Shown here: positions 41,252 to 50,297 of the stretch, one piece after another | Layout: each line of letters begins with the position of its first letter | Position numbering within the stretch: position 1 is the first letter of the stretch | NCBI GenBank assembly: GCA_966211675.1 | Contig: CBIHPK010000015.1 | Coordinates: 1-64,000 of the forward strand | DNA: 64,000 nucleotides | Reading direction: 5' to 3' | Source: SCUS01 sp966211675 | GTDB lineage: Bacteria; Myxococcota_A; Polyangia; Polyangiales; Ga0077539 | Program-made: the position numbers and the translations under genes | The notes under the pieces: model-generated | Databases searched by the model: none | Told to the model about the DNA's origin: nothing | Seen by the model: the letters and a program-made list of their open reading frames with translations, nothing else

Positions 41252-42157
41252 TCAGTCCCCGACCGCCGCCCGCAGCGCCGCCCCGACCCGCACCCCGAGC
41301 TGCCTCGCCTCGGCGGCGTCCCTCACCGGCGCGGACTCGGCCCGCCGCGCCTGCGCGTCGCCCGTCGGGTGCGCGTAGTAGCCCTCGAGCCGCATGACCC
41401 CGGTCTGGCGGTCGAGCCGCGCCAGCGCCCCGAGCGGCGTGCCGCAGTCGCCCGACAGGGCCCCGAGCACCGCGCGCTCGGCCTCGGTCTCGAGCGCGGT
41501 CACCTCGTCGTGCATCAGCCCCACGACGGCCCTCGCCGCCGGGTCGTCCGCGCGCGTCTGCAGCGCGAGCGCCCCCTGCGCCACCGCCGGCACCATCACC
41601 CCTTCGAGCAGCACCCTCGCCGGGGACAGCCCGAGCCGCCGGAGCCCCGCCTCCGCCAGGATGATCGCGTCGAAATCCCCCGCCTCGAGCCGTCGCAGCC
41701 GCGTGTCGACGTTGCCCCGGAGCAGCAGCACCTCCAGGTCGGGCCGCGCCGCCTTCACCGTGCGCGAGCGCCGCAGCGAGCTCGTCCCCAGCCGCGCCCC
41801 GTGCGGGAGCGCGTCGAGCCCGACCCCGCCGGTCGTCACCAGCGCGTCCCACGGGCTCTCGCGCTTCGGCACCGCCGCCAGCGCGAGCCCCGCCGCCATC
41901 TGGGCCGGGAGGTCCTTCATGGAGTGCACCGCGAGGTCGGCCCGGCCGTCGAGCAGCGCCTCCTCGATCTCCCGGACGAAGAGCCCCTTGCCGCCGACCT
42001 CCGAGAGCGCGCGGTCGAGCACCCGGTCTCCCTGGGTCACCACCTGCACCTCCTCCACCTGCAGGCCGTTTACCAGGTCTTGTAAGATCCGCGCGACCTG
42101 CCGGCTCTGCGCCAGCGCGAGCGCGCTCCTCCGGGTGGCCAGTCGAAGCACCGTCAT
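41252..42157 (-). CDS. hemC: Porphobilinogen deaminase (hydroxymethylbilane synthase)
   Basis: 301 residues, third step of tetrapyrrole synthesis, joining four porphobilinogens. Signatures: LRLATRRSALALAQS, VHSMKDLPA, GTSSLRRS, the RGNVDTRLRRLE substrate loop, AQGALALQ and the cofactor cysteine in SGDCGTPLGA. The ATG at 42157 overlaps the hemA stop (ATGA). It carries a copy of the 18-bp motif using rare codons. Confidence 0.96.
   Translation of the reverse strand: MTVLRLATRRSALALAQSRQVARILQDLVNGLQVEEVQVVTQGDRVLDRALSEVGGKGLFVREIEEALLDGRADLAVHSMKDLPAQMAAGLALAAVPKRESPWDALVTTGGVGLDALPHGARLGTSSLRRSRTVKAARPDLEVLLLRGNVDTRLRRLEAGDFDAIILAEAGLRRLGLSPARVLLEGVMVPAVAQGALALQTRADDPAARAVVGLMHDEVTALETEAERAVLGALSGDCGTPLGALARLDRQTGVMRLEGYYAHPTGDAQARRAESAPVRDAAEARQLGVRVGAALRAAVGD
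42068..42085 (-). repeat. WTAC-N8-GTAAAC motif, copy 5
   Basis: Minus strand TTAC-aagacctg-GTAAAC. It encodes LQDLVN in hemC with TTA, CAA and GTA codons. Confidence 0.8.
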
Positions 42158-43497
42158 CGTCCGTTTCCTGCCTTGGCTTTCGCCGTCATCTCGCCCTGCG
42201 CCCGCACCCGGGTCACCTCCCCGCGCGCCTCCGCGGCCTCCGCGTCGAGCGCGAAGAGCGACCTCGCCGCGCGCATCACCTCGTCGCCGTCGGGGCTCCC
42301 GGCGGCGGCCTTCAGCGCCACCGTGGGCGCGTGCAGGAGCTTGTTGGTCAGCGCGTCGAGCATCGCCTCCACGGCCGCCCGGTCGCCCTCCGGGAGGTGC
42401 CGGAGCTTCCCCGAGAGCGAGCGCTCCATCTCCGCCGCCGCGACCTCCTGGAACCTCCTCCGCAGCGCCACGATGGTCGGCCCGGCGCTCCGCTGCGCCT
42501 GCTCCTCCGCGCGAAACGCCGAGAGCTCCTCGTTGATCACCCGCTCGGCCTCGACGGTCGCGACGGAGCGCCCGTGGCCTCCCTCCGCCACCGCCTTCTC
42601 GAGGTCGTCGACGTTGTAGAGGAAGACGCTGTCGAGGTCCCCCGCCGCGGGCTCGACGTTGCGCGGCACCGCGATGTCGATGAGGAAGAGGCCACGGCCC
42701 CGCCGCGCCTTCATCGCCGTCGCCACGTCGTGCCGCGTGAGCAGGTAGCCGGTCGCCCCGGTCGAGCACACCACCACGTCGACGTGCTGCAGCAGCATCC
42801 CGAGGTCCGTCAGCGGGTGCGCCGTCGCGCCGTACTCCCTCGCGAGCCCTTCGGCCCGGTCGAAGCTGCGGTTGGCGATGAGCAGCGACGCCCCCGCGCG
42901 GGCCAGCGTGCGCGCCGCGCCGAGGGCCATCTTCCCCGCGCCCACCACCAGCACCTTGCGGCCCACGAGGTCGCCGAAGATGCCGCGCGCGAGGTCTACC
43001 GCCACGCTCGCGACGGACACCTGACCCTCGGCGATGCCCGTCTCCGTGCGCACCCGCTTGGCCGTCTGGAACGCCCGGGCCATCACCCGCCCGAGCCTCC
43101 CCCGCAGGGCGCCCGCCGCGCGCGCCGCGGCGACCGCCTCTTTTACCTGACCGAGTATCTGCGGCTCGCCCACCACCAGCGAGTCCAGGCTCGAGCACAC
43201 CCGGAACGCGTGCTGCACCGCCGCCTCGCCGCGGTGCTCGTAGAACGTCACGCCGCTGCCGCCCCGCGCCATCAGGTGCCGCCGCAGCTCGCCCGCCACC
43301 GCCTCGGCCTCGGCGCCGGTCGCGTACAGCTCCACGCGGTTGCAGGTGGCGACCACCACCGCCTCGCGCACGCCGTCGAGGGCGAGCACCGCGCGCACCG
43401 CGTCTTCGAGCCCGTCCGGCGGCACCGCGAGCCGCTCCCTCGCCTCGACCGGCGCGGTGCGGTGGTTGAGCCCGACCACGACGACGCCCTCGGTCAC
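42154..43497 (-). CDS. hemA: Glutamyl-tRNA reductase
   Basis: 447 residues. First committed step of C5 tetrapyrrole synthesis: reduces glutamyl-tRNA to glutamate-1-semialdehyde. Signatures: GLNHRTAPVE, the catalytic Cys in VATCNRVELYA, GEPQILGQVKEA, the NADPH loop VLVVGAGKM and the LIDIAVPRNVEP segment. The C-terminal dimerisation helices are present. The start is GTG at 43497, overlapping the upstream ccsA-like stop (GTGA). Confidence 0.96.
   Translation of the reverse strand: MTEGVVVVGLNHRTAPVEARERLAVPPDGLEDAVRAVLALDGVREAVVVATCNRVELYATGAEAEAVAGELRRHLMARGGSGVTFYEHRGEAAVQHAFRVCSSLDSLVVGEPQILGQVKEAVAAARAAGALRGRLGRVMARAFQTAKRVRTETGIAEGQVSVASVAVDLARGIFGDLVGRKVLVVGAGKMALGAARTLARAGASLLIANRSFDRAEGLAREYGATAHPLTDLGMLLQHVDVVVCSTGATGYLLTRHDVATAMKARRGRGLFLIDIAVPRNVEPAAGDLDSVFLYNVDDLEKAVAEGGHGRSVATVEAERVINEELSAFRAEEQAQRSAGPTIVALRRRFQEVAAAEMERSLSGKLRHLPEGDRAAVEAMLDALTNKLLHAPTVALKAAAGSPDGDEVMRAARSLFALDAEAAEARGEVTRVRAQGEMTAKAKAGNGR
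43141..43158 (-). repeat. WTAC-N8-GTAAAC motif, copy 6
   Basis: Minus strand ATAC-tcggtcag-GTAAAA. It encodes ILGQVK in hemA, with the rare ATA, GTA and AAA codons. Confidence 0.65.
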
Positions 43498-44303
43498 GGC
43501 CCGGCCCCGCGGACGAAGTACCCGACCAGGACCATCACCGCGCTCGCGTACCCGACGATGGTGCCGATGGCCGCGCGGTGGCCGCGCCACCCGGCCAGCA
43601 GCCGGAGCAGCAGCACCGCGGCGAAGACCGCCCAGACCCCGAGCGCGAGGTAGTGCCGCCAGGAGACGATGGGCATGCCGTGGCCGACCGCCTCCTGCAC
43701 GTTGGCGAAGAGGCCCGTGACGATCCCCAGGGTGAGCGCCGGGAGGCCGAGCGCGATGCTCCGGAAGCTCGCGACGTCCAGCACCTCCAGCGGCGGCAGG
43801 CGCTGGAACATCCCGCGCAACCGCTTCTTCCGCACCTCGCGCTCCTGGAGGAGGTAGGCCGCGGCGAGCGCGAAGGCGACGGTGAACGCCGCCGTCCCGA
43901 GGATGGTCGAGCCCACGTGCACGCCCAGCAGCGCCCCGCTCAGGGGGGCCGCGGGCTGCGCGTCGACGCCCTGCGAGGCGAGCAGCATGAGCAGCGTGAG
44001 CGGCGCCACGAAGACCCCGAGCGTCTCCAGGCGATGGCCGCGCAGGCGCAGCGCGAAGGCCGCCCCGGCCACGAGCAGGGCGAGCGTCGAGAGCCCCTCG
44101 TGGATGCCCGCGAAGGGCCCGAGGCCGGCGCCCACCCAGCGGAGGATGTCGTGCGCGAGGTGCGCGACCATGGCGGCGCCGAGACTGACCGTCGCGGCCC
44201 GGCGCGAAGGCAGCGTCGAGGCCACGCCCACGAGGTGCGTGAGCATCAGGACCGCCGAGATGAGATAGAGCAGCGCCGCCGCCGCGAGGAGACCGCCGAG
44301 CAT
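43494..44303 (-). CDS. CcsA/HemX-type cytochrome c assembly membrane protein
   Basis: 269 residues, about eight membrane helices. The cytochrome-c-assembly-family traits are present: conserved His residues in WVGAGLGPFAGIHEGLS and LLGVHVGSTILG, a helical loop with FQRLPPLEVLD, and HYLALGVWAVFAAVLL. HemX-like proteins often precede hemA and may affect its level, while CcsA handles haem for cytochrome c. Which of the two this is cannot be decided here; position directly before hemA favours HemX. Confidence 0.85.
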   Translation of the reverse strand: MLGGLLAAAALLYLISAVLMLTHLVGVASTLPSRRAATVSLGAAMVAHLAHDILRWVGAGLGPFAGIHEGLSTLALLVAGAAFALRLRGHRLETLGVFVAPLTLLMLLASQGVDAQPAAPLSGALLGVHVGSTILGTAAFTVAFALAAAYLLQEREVRKKRLRGMFQRLPPLEVLDVASFRSIALGLPALTLGIVTGLFANVQEAVGHGMPIVSWRHYLALGVWAVFAAVLLLRLLAGWRGHRAAIGTIVGYASAVMVLVGYFVRGAGP

Positions 44304-44309
44304 GCGCCG

Positions 44310-44744
44310 CTACTTCACGTTGTTGAGGAAGAAGGCCTGCAGGGCCAGGATAGTCTGCCGCTGCTGCTTCTGGGTCTCCGGCGTCGCCGGGACGTCCGCC
44401 GGGGGAGGCGTGGTCGCGCGATCGCGCTCGGCCGGCGCGCTCGGGGCCACCGGGCGGCCCACGAAGCCCGGCTGCACCTCGTACGCGAGCTCCCCCAGCA
44501 CCACCGAGTCGGACATGTACTCGCCGCCCATGGCCGCGAGCTGCACGAGGTCCTTCACCCGGCCGACGAGCTGCTCGGCGTCCGCGCCGCCGGACACCTC
44601 GGAGAGGAAGCGCACCCCCTCCAGCAGCTGGAACCGCCGGTTGCCGACCTTGTCGATGAGCACGTCGCCCTGGATGTCGGCGCGACCTTCACCGATCCAC
44701 GAGTCGAGGGCCTCCTGGGAGAGGAAGATCCGGCTGGGATTCAT
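44310..44744 (-). CDS. Small protein of unknown function before the hem cluster
   Basis: 144 residues, soluble. A folded N-terminal part (~1-95, with SWIGEGRADIQGDVLIDK) is followed by a Pro-rich linker (~100-125, TTPPPADVPATPETQ) and a short C-terminal helix LALQAFFLNNV. The N-terminal part resembles no family I can name with confidence. It is 6 bases upstream of the ccsA-like gene and 53 downstream of pdhC, so it may be made with either unit. Confidence 0.6.
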   Translation of the reverse strand: MNPSRIFLSQEALDSWIGEGRADIQGDVLIDKVGNRRFQLLEGVRFLSEVSGGADAEQLVGRVKDLVQLAAMGGEYMSDSVVLGELAYEVQPGFVGRPVAPSAPAERDRATTPPPADVPATPETQKQQRQTILALQAFFLNNVK

Positions 44745-44797
44745 CGCGGCCGACGATACCTCGCGGGCGGCCGGCGAGCACGCCCCGAGCGATCCGC

Positions 44798-46147
44798 TCA
44801 CACCAGGATCCGCACGGGGTTCTCGACCAGGCCCCGCAGCGCCAGCAGCCACCTGGCCCCGAGCGCGCCGTCGACCACCCGGTGGTCGCACGAGAGGGTC
44901 ACCGCGCAGCGCTTGCCCGGCACCACCGCGCCGGCCTTCACCACCGGCACGTCACGCACCGCCCCCACCGCCAGGATCATGCTCTCCGGGGGGTTGATCA
45001 CCGCCGCGAAGCGGTCGATCTGGAACATCCCGAGGTTCGACAGCGAGAAGGTCCCGCCGGTCATCTCCTCGGGCGTGAGCTTGCGCGCCCGGGCCTTCGC
45101 CACGAGCTCCTTGGTGGCCCTCGCGAGGGCCCCGAGGGAGAGCCGGTCGGCGTCGCGCAGCACCGGCGTGAGCAGCCCCTCCTCGATGGACACCGCCACG
45201 GAGATGTCCGCCCGGTCGTACTGCACCACCTGGCCGTCGATCCACGACGAGTTGGCCTCCGGCACCGCCCGCAGCGCGAGGGCGCAGGCGCGCAGCAGCA
45301 GGTCGTTGACGGACACCTTCGTCTCCGGCGTCGAGCCCTGGTTTACCTGCTCGCGTAAGGTGACCAGGGCCTCCACGTCGAGGTCGGCCTCCAGGTAGAA
45401 GTGCGGAACGGTCTGCTTCGACTCGACCAGCCGGCGCGCGATGACCTTGCGCATCGACGACGCGGGCCGCGCGACGTCCCCCGGCCGTAGCGCGAGCACC
45501 TTCGGCCGCGCCACGTCGGCCTCGGTCACGCGACCGTGCGCGCCCGACCCGGGGACCGCCTCGAGGTCGACCGACCGCTCCCGGGCGAGGCGACGCACCC
45601 TCGGGCTGCTGGGCGCCAGGATCGCCCCGGCCACTCCCCGCTCGCCCTTCACCGCGGCGTCGCCCGGAGAGCCCGCGGGCCTCGTGGACGGCGGGCGCGT
45701 CGGCTGCTCGCTGCTCGGCGTCGCGGGCTTCGGCTCGATGGCCTCCACCGCGGGCGCCCTCGTGGCCCGAGCCGCGGCGGGCTCCACCGGCGCGGCCTCC
45801 ATCACGGGCGCGCTCTTCTCGGGCGCGCTCTTCTCGGGCGCGCTCTTCGCCGGCGCGCTCTTCGCGGGCGCCGCTCCGACGGACGCGAGCAGCGCGCTGA
45901 TGTCCTCGCCGGGCTCGCCGAAGATGGCGACCGGCTGGCCCAGCTTCGCGACGGTCCCCTCGGGGATGAGCACCTTCAGCAGCGTCCCCTTGTCGAAGCT
46001 GCGGAACTCCATGGTCGCCTTGTCGGTCTCGACCTCCGCGAGCAGGTCATCGACGCCGACCGCGTCGCCCTCCTTGCGTGACCAGCGCACGAGCGTGCCC
46101 TCCTCCATGGTGGGGGACAGCTTGGGGAGTTCGATGATCTTCGCCAC
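44798..46147 (-). CDS. pdhC: Pyruvate dehydrogenase E2 (dihydrolipoamide acetyltransferase)
   Basis: 449 residues. Lipoyl domain 1-~75 with the lipoylated Lys43 in ETDKATMEF; a long Ala/Pro/Lys/Ser-rich linker with a repeated KSAP(E/A) pattern; an E1/E3-binding domain (~178-212, SSPRVRRLARERSVDLEAVP); and a catalytic domain ending in the SCDHRVVDGALGARWL active-site motif. It forms the core of the complex and transfers acetyl groups to CoA. Only one lipoyl domain is present. It follows pdhB by 23 bases. E3 is not in the window. Confidence 0.95.
   Translation of the reverse strand: MAKIIELPKLSPTMEEGTLVRWSRKEGDAVGVDDLLAEVETDKATMEFRSFDKGTLLKVLIPEGTVAKLGQPVAIFGEPGEDISALLASVGAAPAKSAPAKSAPEKSAPEKSAPVMEAAPVEPAAARATRAPAVEAIEPKPATPSSEQPTRPPSTRPAGSPGDAAVKGERGVAGAILAPSSPRVRRLARERSVDLEAVPGSGAHGRVTEADVARPKVLALRPGDVARPASSMRKVIARRLVESKQTVPHFYLEADLDVEALVTLREQVNQGSTPETKVSVNDLLLRACALALRAVPEANSSWIDGQVVQYDRADISVAVSIEEGLLTPVLRDADRLSLGALARATKELVAKARARKLTPEEMTGGTFSLSNLGMFQIDRFAAVINPPESMILAVGAVRDVPVVKAGAVVPGKRCAVTLSCDHRVVDGALGARWLLALRGLVENPVRILV
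45341..45358 (-). repeat. WTAC-N8-GTAAAC motif, copy 7
   Basis: Minus strand TTAC-gcgagcag-GTAAAC. It encodes LREQVN in pdhC. The spacer is nearly identical to that of copy 8. Confidence 0.85.
45806..45865 (-). repeat. Four tandem 15-bp repeats in the pdhC linker
   Basis: Four 15-base units at 45806, 45821, 45836 and 45851 encode successive KSAP-E/A pentapeptides in the interdomain linker. Two adjacent copies are identical, which suggests recent expansion. Confidence 0.85.
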
Positions 46148-46170
46148 GATGCACTCCTACGCTTCGGCCA

Positions 46171-47148
46171 CTACCAGGCGAGCACCGCGCGCACTCCGCG
46201 CACGACGGTGTCCACCGACGGGATCGTCAACTCTTCGAGGTGCTTGTTGTAGGGCATCGACGCGTCGCGCCCGGTCACCCTCAGCACCGGGCCCTTGAGC
46301 GCGCCGAAGGCGTCGCGCTGGATGCGGTCGACCACCTCCGCGCCGACGCCGCCGTAGGGCCAGGACTCCTGCACCACCAGCGCCCGCCCGGTCCTCTCCA
46401 CGCTCGCGAGCGCCGGGCCCAGGTCGAGCGGGCGCAGGCTGCGCAGGTCGATCACCGCGCACTCGACGCCCTCCTTGGCGAGGAGCTCGCAGGCCGGGAG
46501 CACCATGTGGAGCATCTTCCCCCACGTCACGATGGTGACCGCGTCGCCGTCGCGCACCTGCGCGCTCAGGCCGATGGGCACGAGGTGGTCGCCGTCGGGC
46601 ACCTCGCCCTTGAGCCCGTAGAGCCGCTCGTCCTCGAGCACCAGCACGGGGTTGTCGTCGCGGATGGCGCTCTTCAGGAGCCCCTTGGCGTCGGCCACGG
46701 TCGCGGGCGCGACCACCTTGATCCCGGGGATGTGCGTGTAGAACGCCTCCCAGCACTGCGAGTGCTGCGCCGCGGTCTGCTTCGCCGCCCCGTTGGGGCC
46801 GCGGAACACGATCGGACACGAGAACTGCCCGCCGGACATCTGCCGGATCTTCGCCGCGTGGTTGATGATCTGGTCGAAGGCCACGGCGCTGAAGTTCCAG
46901 GTCATGAACTCGATGATGGGCCGCAGGCCGACCATCGCCGCGCCGACCCCGACGCCCGCGAAGCCCTCCTCGGTGATGGGCGTGTCGACGACGCGGCGAG
47001 TGCCGAAGCGCTCGAGCAGCCCCTCGGTGACCTTGTAGGCCCCCTGGTAGTACCCGACCTCCTCGCCCATCAGGAACACGCGCTCGTCGCGCTCCATCTC
47101 CTCGGCGATGGCCTCCCGCAGGGCCTCCCGGTAGCGAAGTTCACGCAT
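46171..47148 (-). CDS. pdhB: Pyruvate dehydrogenase E1 component, beta subunit
   Basis: 325 residues. Transketolase-like pyrimidine domain with YREALREAIAEEMERDERVFLMGEEVG (in part), the TEEGFAGVGVGAAM segment with the catalytic Glu, and a C-terminal domain with ESWPYGGVGAEV. It pairs with PdhA to decarboxylate pyruvate using thiamine diphosphate. Its start overlaps the pdhA stop by 8 bases. Confidence 0.95.
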   Translation of the reverse strand: MRELRYREALREAIAEEMERDERVFLMGEEVGYYQGAYKVTEGLLERFGTRRVVDTPITEEGFAGVGVGAAMVGLRPIIEFMTWNFSAVAFDQIINHAAKIRQMSGGQFSCPIVFRGPNGAAKQTAAQHSQCWEAFYTHIPGIKVVAPATVADAKGLLKSAIRDDNPVLVLEDERLYGLKGEVPDGDHLVPIGLSAQVRDGDAVTIVTWGKMLHMVLPACELLAKEGVECAVIDLRSLRPLDLGPALASVERTGRALVVQESWPYGGVGAEVVDRIQRDAFGALKGPVLRVTGRDASMPYNKHLEELTIPSVDTVVRGVRAVLAW

Positions 47149-48097
47149 AGGTAAATGCCTCGATGAGCTCCTCGCCGGGCTCCGCGCTCTCGTCCGCGAA
47201 CTTCACGGCGTCCTCGACCTCCGCCTCGACCCCGGCCTCCACGCGCGCGATGTCCGCGTCCACGAGCCCGAGCGCCCGCAGGTCGGCCTCGGCCTTCACG
47301 ATGGGGTCGGTCTTCTTGCGCAGCTCGACCTCGTCCGCGGTGCGGTACTTCCCCGGGTCGCTCATGGAGTGTCCCCGGTAGCGGTACGTCTGCACCTCGA
47401 TGAGCGTGGGCTTCGAGGTCTCCCTCGCCCGCGCGACGGCCTCTCCCACGCGGCGCTTCACCTCCAGCACGTCGCCGCTGGTGAAGCGATCGCTCGCCAT
47501 CCCGTAGCCGTGCGCCTTCTGGCTGGTGTCGTGCACCGAGAGCGTGCGCGAGAGGGGCGTCCCCATCGAGTACTCGTTGTTCTCCACGATCACGACCAGG
47601 GGGAGGTCCCACAGCGACGCGAGCGAGAGCGCCTCGTGGAAGCCGCCGATGCTCACGCTCCCCTCGCCGAGGAAGCACACCGTGACCTCCTTGTGACCGC
47701 GGTACTTCGACGCGAAGGCCACGCCCGCCGCGACCGCCACGTGCCCGCCGACGATGCCGTCACCGCCCAGCAGGCGCCGCTCGGCGTCGAAGAAGTGCAT
47801 GCTCCCGCCGAGGCCCTTCGAGCACCCGGTGACCTTGCCGTAGAGCTCCGCCATGCACGCGCGCGCCGACATGCCCCGCGCGAGCGCGAGGCCGTGGTCG
47901 CGGTACGTCCCGACCACCGCGTCGCCCGCGTCGAGGTTGGCCAGGGCGCCCACGGCGCTGGCCTCCTGCCCGATGTACAGGTGCAGGAAGCCACCGATCT
48001 TGCCCTGGGAATAGGCCTTCGCCGCCGCCTCCTCGAAGCGGCGGATCAGGAGCATCTGTCGGTAGAGTCCGAGCAGTTCGTCGGCGGGTGCGGGCAT
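47141..48097 (-). CDS. pdhA: Pyruvate dehydrogenase E1 component, alpha subunit
   Basis: 318 residues. FLHLYIGQEA, YRDHGLALARG, GGSMHFFD and the thiamine-diphosphate motif from CFLGEGSVSIGGFHEAL to VVIVENN are visible, plus the YRYRGHSMSDP loop. The length is typical of bacterial two-subunit E1. The ATG at 48097 is preferred over the TTG at 48100 because it gives better spacing to AGGGGA. First gene of pdhA-pdhB-pdhC. Confidence 0.95.
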   Translation of the reverse strand: MPAPADELLGLYRQMLLIRRFEEAAAKAYSQGKIGGFLHLYIGQEASAVGALANLDAGDAVVGTYRDHGLALARGMSARACMAELYGKVTGCSKGLGGSMHFFDAERRLLGGDGIVGGHVAVAAGVAFASKYRGHKEVTVCFLGEGSVSIGGFHEALSLASLWDLPLVVIVENNEYSMGTPLSRTLSVHDTSQKAHGYGMASDRFTSGDVLEVKRRVGEAVARARETSKPTLIEVQTYRYRGHSMSDPGKYRTADEVELRKKTDPIVKAEADLRALGLVDADIARVEAGVEAEVEDAVKFADESAEPGEELIEAFTYA

Positions 48098-48227
48098 CAA
48101 GTCCCCTCTCGTCAGGGCGGTCTGCGCCAGTGGGCGGGTCGGACGACCTGCGCGGCGCAGCGAGCATAGGGAATGAGGTTCGCGAAGGGAAGGTGTCGCG
48201 TCGCGAGAGGAGGGACGGAGCGCGAGA

Positions 48228-49322
48228 TCAGAACATGCCGAAGCGGCCGCGCGGGCTCTCGTTGCGCGTGCGGATCACGCCGCCGCCGCCCTGGCTGCGA
48301 CCCGAGGCGAGCTCGTAGATCTTGTCGAGGGAGAACACGGTCTGGAGATAGAACCGCGAGTCCTGGTACGGGGCGTAGAAGGGGTTGCCGTACGTGCCGT
48401 CGGCGTTGAGCAGGTTGCGGAACACCTGATAGCCGACCTCGGCGGTGAACCACGGGGTCGCGATCCAGTCGACCCACGCCGCAAAGATGGTGTTGGTGCG
48501 GACCGAGGTCGGGCTGTCGTGCATGAGGAGCGAGTTGTCGACGCCCTGATACGGGAAGATGTGCTGCATCGAGAAGTACACGCCGGGAGAGATGTGCTCC
48601 CAGCTCTGCGCCACGATCAGCGCCCACGACACGGTGTTGGCGGCGTTGAACACGCCCGAGAGCTGCTCGTTGCAGCCGCCGCCGTTGCCCGCGCCGAAGC
48701 AGGTCGCGCGGTTGGCCGGCGCCGTGCGAACGCCCGGCGTCGTGTACTGGTAGAGCGGGTGCGTGAAGGTGCCGTTGGCGATGATGTCGAGCTCGCCGCC
48801 CAGCACGTGCTCGATGCCGTAGGCGGCCTGCACCACGACGCCCGGTGTGACGATCATGGTGCGCGCGCGCGACTCGACGGACACCGGGAACACCAGACGG
48901 GGCGCGACCCAGAACTTCACCGCGCCGCCTAGTGGCGGAATGCCGGTGACCCAGAGGTCGAGGTTGACGTCGCCGAAGCGCGGCTCGTGCAGCGTCGTGG
49001 TGTTGTCGGCGTTGGTGAACTCGTAGCTGAACGCCATGCCCGCGCGGAGCTGCAGCATGCGGTTGAAGGTCCAGCGGGGGCGGATCGCGAGCGACATGTC
49101 GACCGTGTCGTTCGGGTACTGGTTGAGGTCCCGGAAGATCGTCGGCAGCGTGACGCCGACGGTGGCGAGCAGCTGCGTCTGGCGCCAGGGCAGCGGCGCC
49201 GGTCGCGCGGGAGCCGGAGCTGCGGCCGGGGCCGGGGTGGCGGTCTGCGCGGCGGCGGTGCTCGTCGCCGAGAATCCCGCGAGCAGCGCGGCGGCCTGAA
49301 CCAACTTCCTCTTCGACGACAT
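48228..49322 (-). CDS. Predicted outer-membrane beta-barrel protein
   Basis: 364 residues. The signal peptide (KLVQAAALLAGFSATSTAAAQ) is followed by an Ala/Pro linker and then many alternating amphipathic strands with aromatic girdles (for example QLRAGMAFSYEFTNA, LDLWVTGIPPLGGAVKFWVA), typical of an outer-membrane barrel. It resembles uncharacterised myxobacterial barrel proteins; no transport substrate can be named. The C-terminal tail is Gly/Arg-rich and ends in Phe. It lies downstream of the minus-strand TolQ-TolR-TolR genes on the same strand. Confidence 0.7.
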   Translation of the reverse strand: MSSKRKLVQAAALLAGFSATSTAAAQTATPAPAAAPAPARPAPLPWRQTQLLATVGVTLPTIFRDLNQYPNDTVDMSLAIRPRWTFNRMLQLRAGMAFSYEFTNADNTTTLHEPRFGDVNLDLWVTGIPPLGGAVKFWVAPRLVFPVSVESRARTMIVTPGVVVQAAYGIEHVLGGELDIIANGTFTHPLYQYTTPGVRTAPANRATCFGAGNGGGCNEQLSGVFNAANTVSWALIVAQSWEHISPGVYFSMQHIFPYQGVDNSLLMHDSPTSVRTNTIFAAWVDWIATPWFTAEVGYQVFRNLLNADGTYGNPFYAPYQDSRFYLQTVFSLDKIYELASGRSQGGGGVIRTRNESPRGRFGMF

Positions 49323-49544
49323 CACTCGAGCTCTCCCAGAGGCGATCGCGCTGGACCGCCAGACCATTGAGGGTTGCGGACATCACCCGCCCGCGGCCGC
49401 GTTGTCAACAGCGGTCGCCGAACGTCGTGCGCGGGTGTTGTTCAAGAAATAGACCGCGCGGAAACGCGGCGCGCTCGGGGCTCCGCGGGCCCCGCCGTCA
49501 GGTTGCTAACGGCGCGTCCGCTAGCGACCCGAGCGGGCCCGGGA

Positions 49545-49562
49545 ATACCCGAGCAGGTAAAC
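49545..49562 (+). repeat. WTAC-N8-GTAAAC motif, copy 8 (intergenic)
   Basis: Reads ATAC-ccgagcag-GTAAAC, a perfect copy and the only one outside a gene. It lies directly after the stop codon of the 35-residue ORF. Confidence 0.85.
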
Positions 49563-49564
49563 GG

Positions 49565-49672
49565 TCAGCCGTCGCCGCCGCGGTCGTTGGGGGGGATCTT
49601 GCCGCCGAGATACATCAGCCCTCCGACGAGGAGGACGACGACGAGGAGGGCGAGAAGCTTGGGCCAGAGCAT
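49565..49672 (-). CDS. Possible 35-residue single-helix membrane protein
   Basis: A short frame starting MLWPKLLALLVVVLLVGG and ending DRGGDG: one membrane helix followed by a hydrophilic Gly/Asp tail with GKIPPND. It loosely resembles DUF2905-type small membrane proteins. It sits between the ExbD-like gene and the outer-membrane protein gene on the same strand. No clear Shine-Dalgarno sequence is seen, so translation is uncertain. Confidence 0.45.
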   Translation of the reverse strand: MLWPKLLALLVVVLLVGGLMYLGGKIPPNDRGGDG

Positions 49673-49715
49673 CGGGGGGGGTAGGACCGTCTCAGGGGTG
49701 GCGAGCGCCCGCCGC

Positions 49716-50294
49716 TCAGCTCGAGCTGCGGGCCTTGAGGACGAGGAGCTGGAAGCCCGCGAAGCCCGACTGGCCGCAGGTGTAGAGCACCTCGAAGATC
49801 GTGCGGGAGGGGATGCCGTGGTCCGCGATGATGGCGATCTCGCCGCGGAAGGGCTGGCCCGCGCGCTCGGCGATGGTGCGGGCGACCTGCACCTGGTCGC
49901 GCATCGACTCGGCGAGGGGGTTGATCATCAGGCCGGTGCCGCCGCCGCGCTTCTGCGAGGGGTCGACGTAGCCGTTGCGGAGCGAGGTGATGAAGCGCCC
50001 GTTCACGGTGATGGAGACCCGCGAGACGATCACCTGCAGCGCCTGCGAGGGGGAGGTGTTGACCGACGAGTGCGGCAGCCGGAGGTCGTCGCTCTGCGGC
50101 ACGTTGGCCGGAGACGACGACAGCGACTTCAGGAGGAACACCAGGATGATGGTCATCATGTCCATCATCGCGACGATGTTGAGCTCCTCGGCGACGTGCT
50201 CTTCGCGGCGCGCCCGGGTCTTGCGCGCGATCTCGCGCTTGACCTGCACGAGGGTCGCCTTGGGGTGGTGCGCGACGTCCGTCTTCTCAGTCAT
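49716..50294 (-). CDS. ExbD/TolR-family protein (third gene of minus-strand motor cluster)
   Basis: 192 residues: a basic cytoplasmic N-terminus (~1-35), one membrane helix with the channel Asp in AMMDMMTIILVFLL, and a periplasmic domain whose C-terminal part reads HGIPSRTIFEVLYTCGQSG. ExbD/TolR proteins complete a proton channel with their TolQ/ExbB partner and carry force to the periplasm. Three bases separate it from the ExbD-like gene upstream. Confidence 0.88.
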   Translation of the reverse strand: MTEKTDVAHHPKATLVQVKREIARKTRARREEHVAEELNIVAMMDMMTIILVFLLKSLSSSPANVPQSDDLRLPHSSVNTSPSQALQVIVSRVSITVNGRFITSLRNGYVDPSQKRGGGTGLMINPLAESMRDQVQVARTIAERAGQPFRGEIAIIADHGIPSRTIFEVLYTCGQSGFAGFQLLVLKARSSS

Positions 50295-50297
50295 CGC

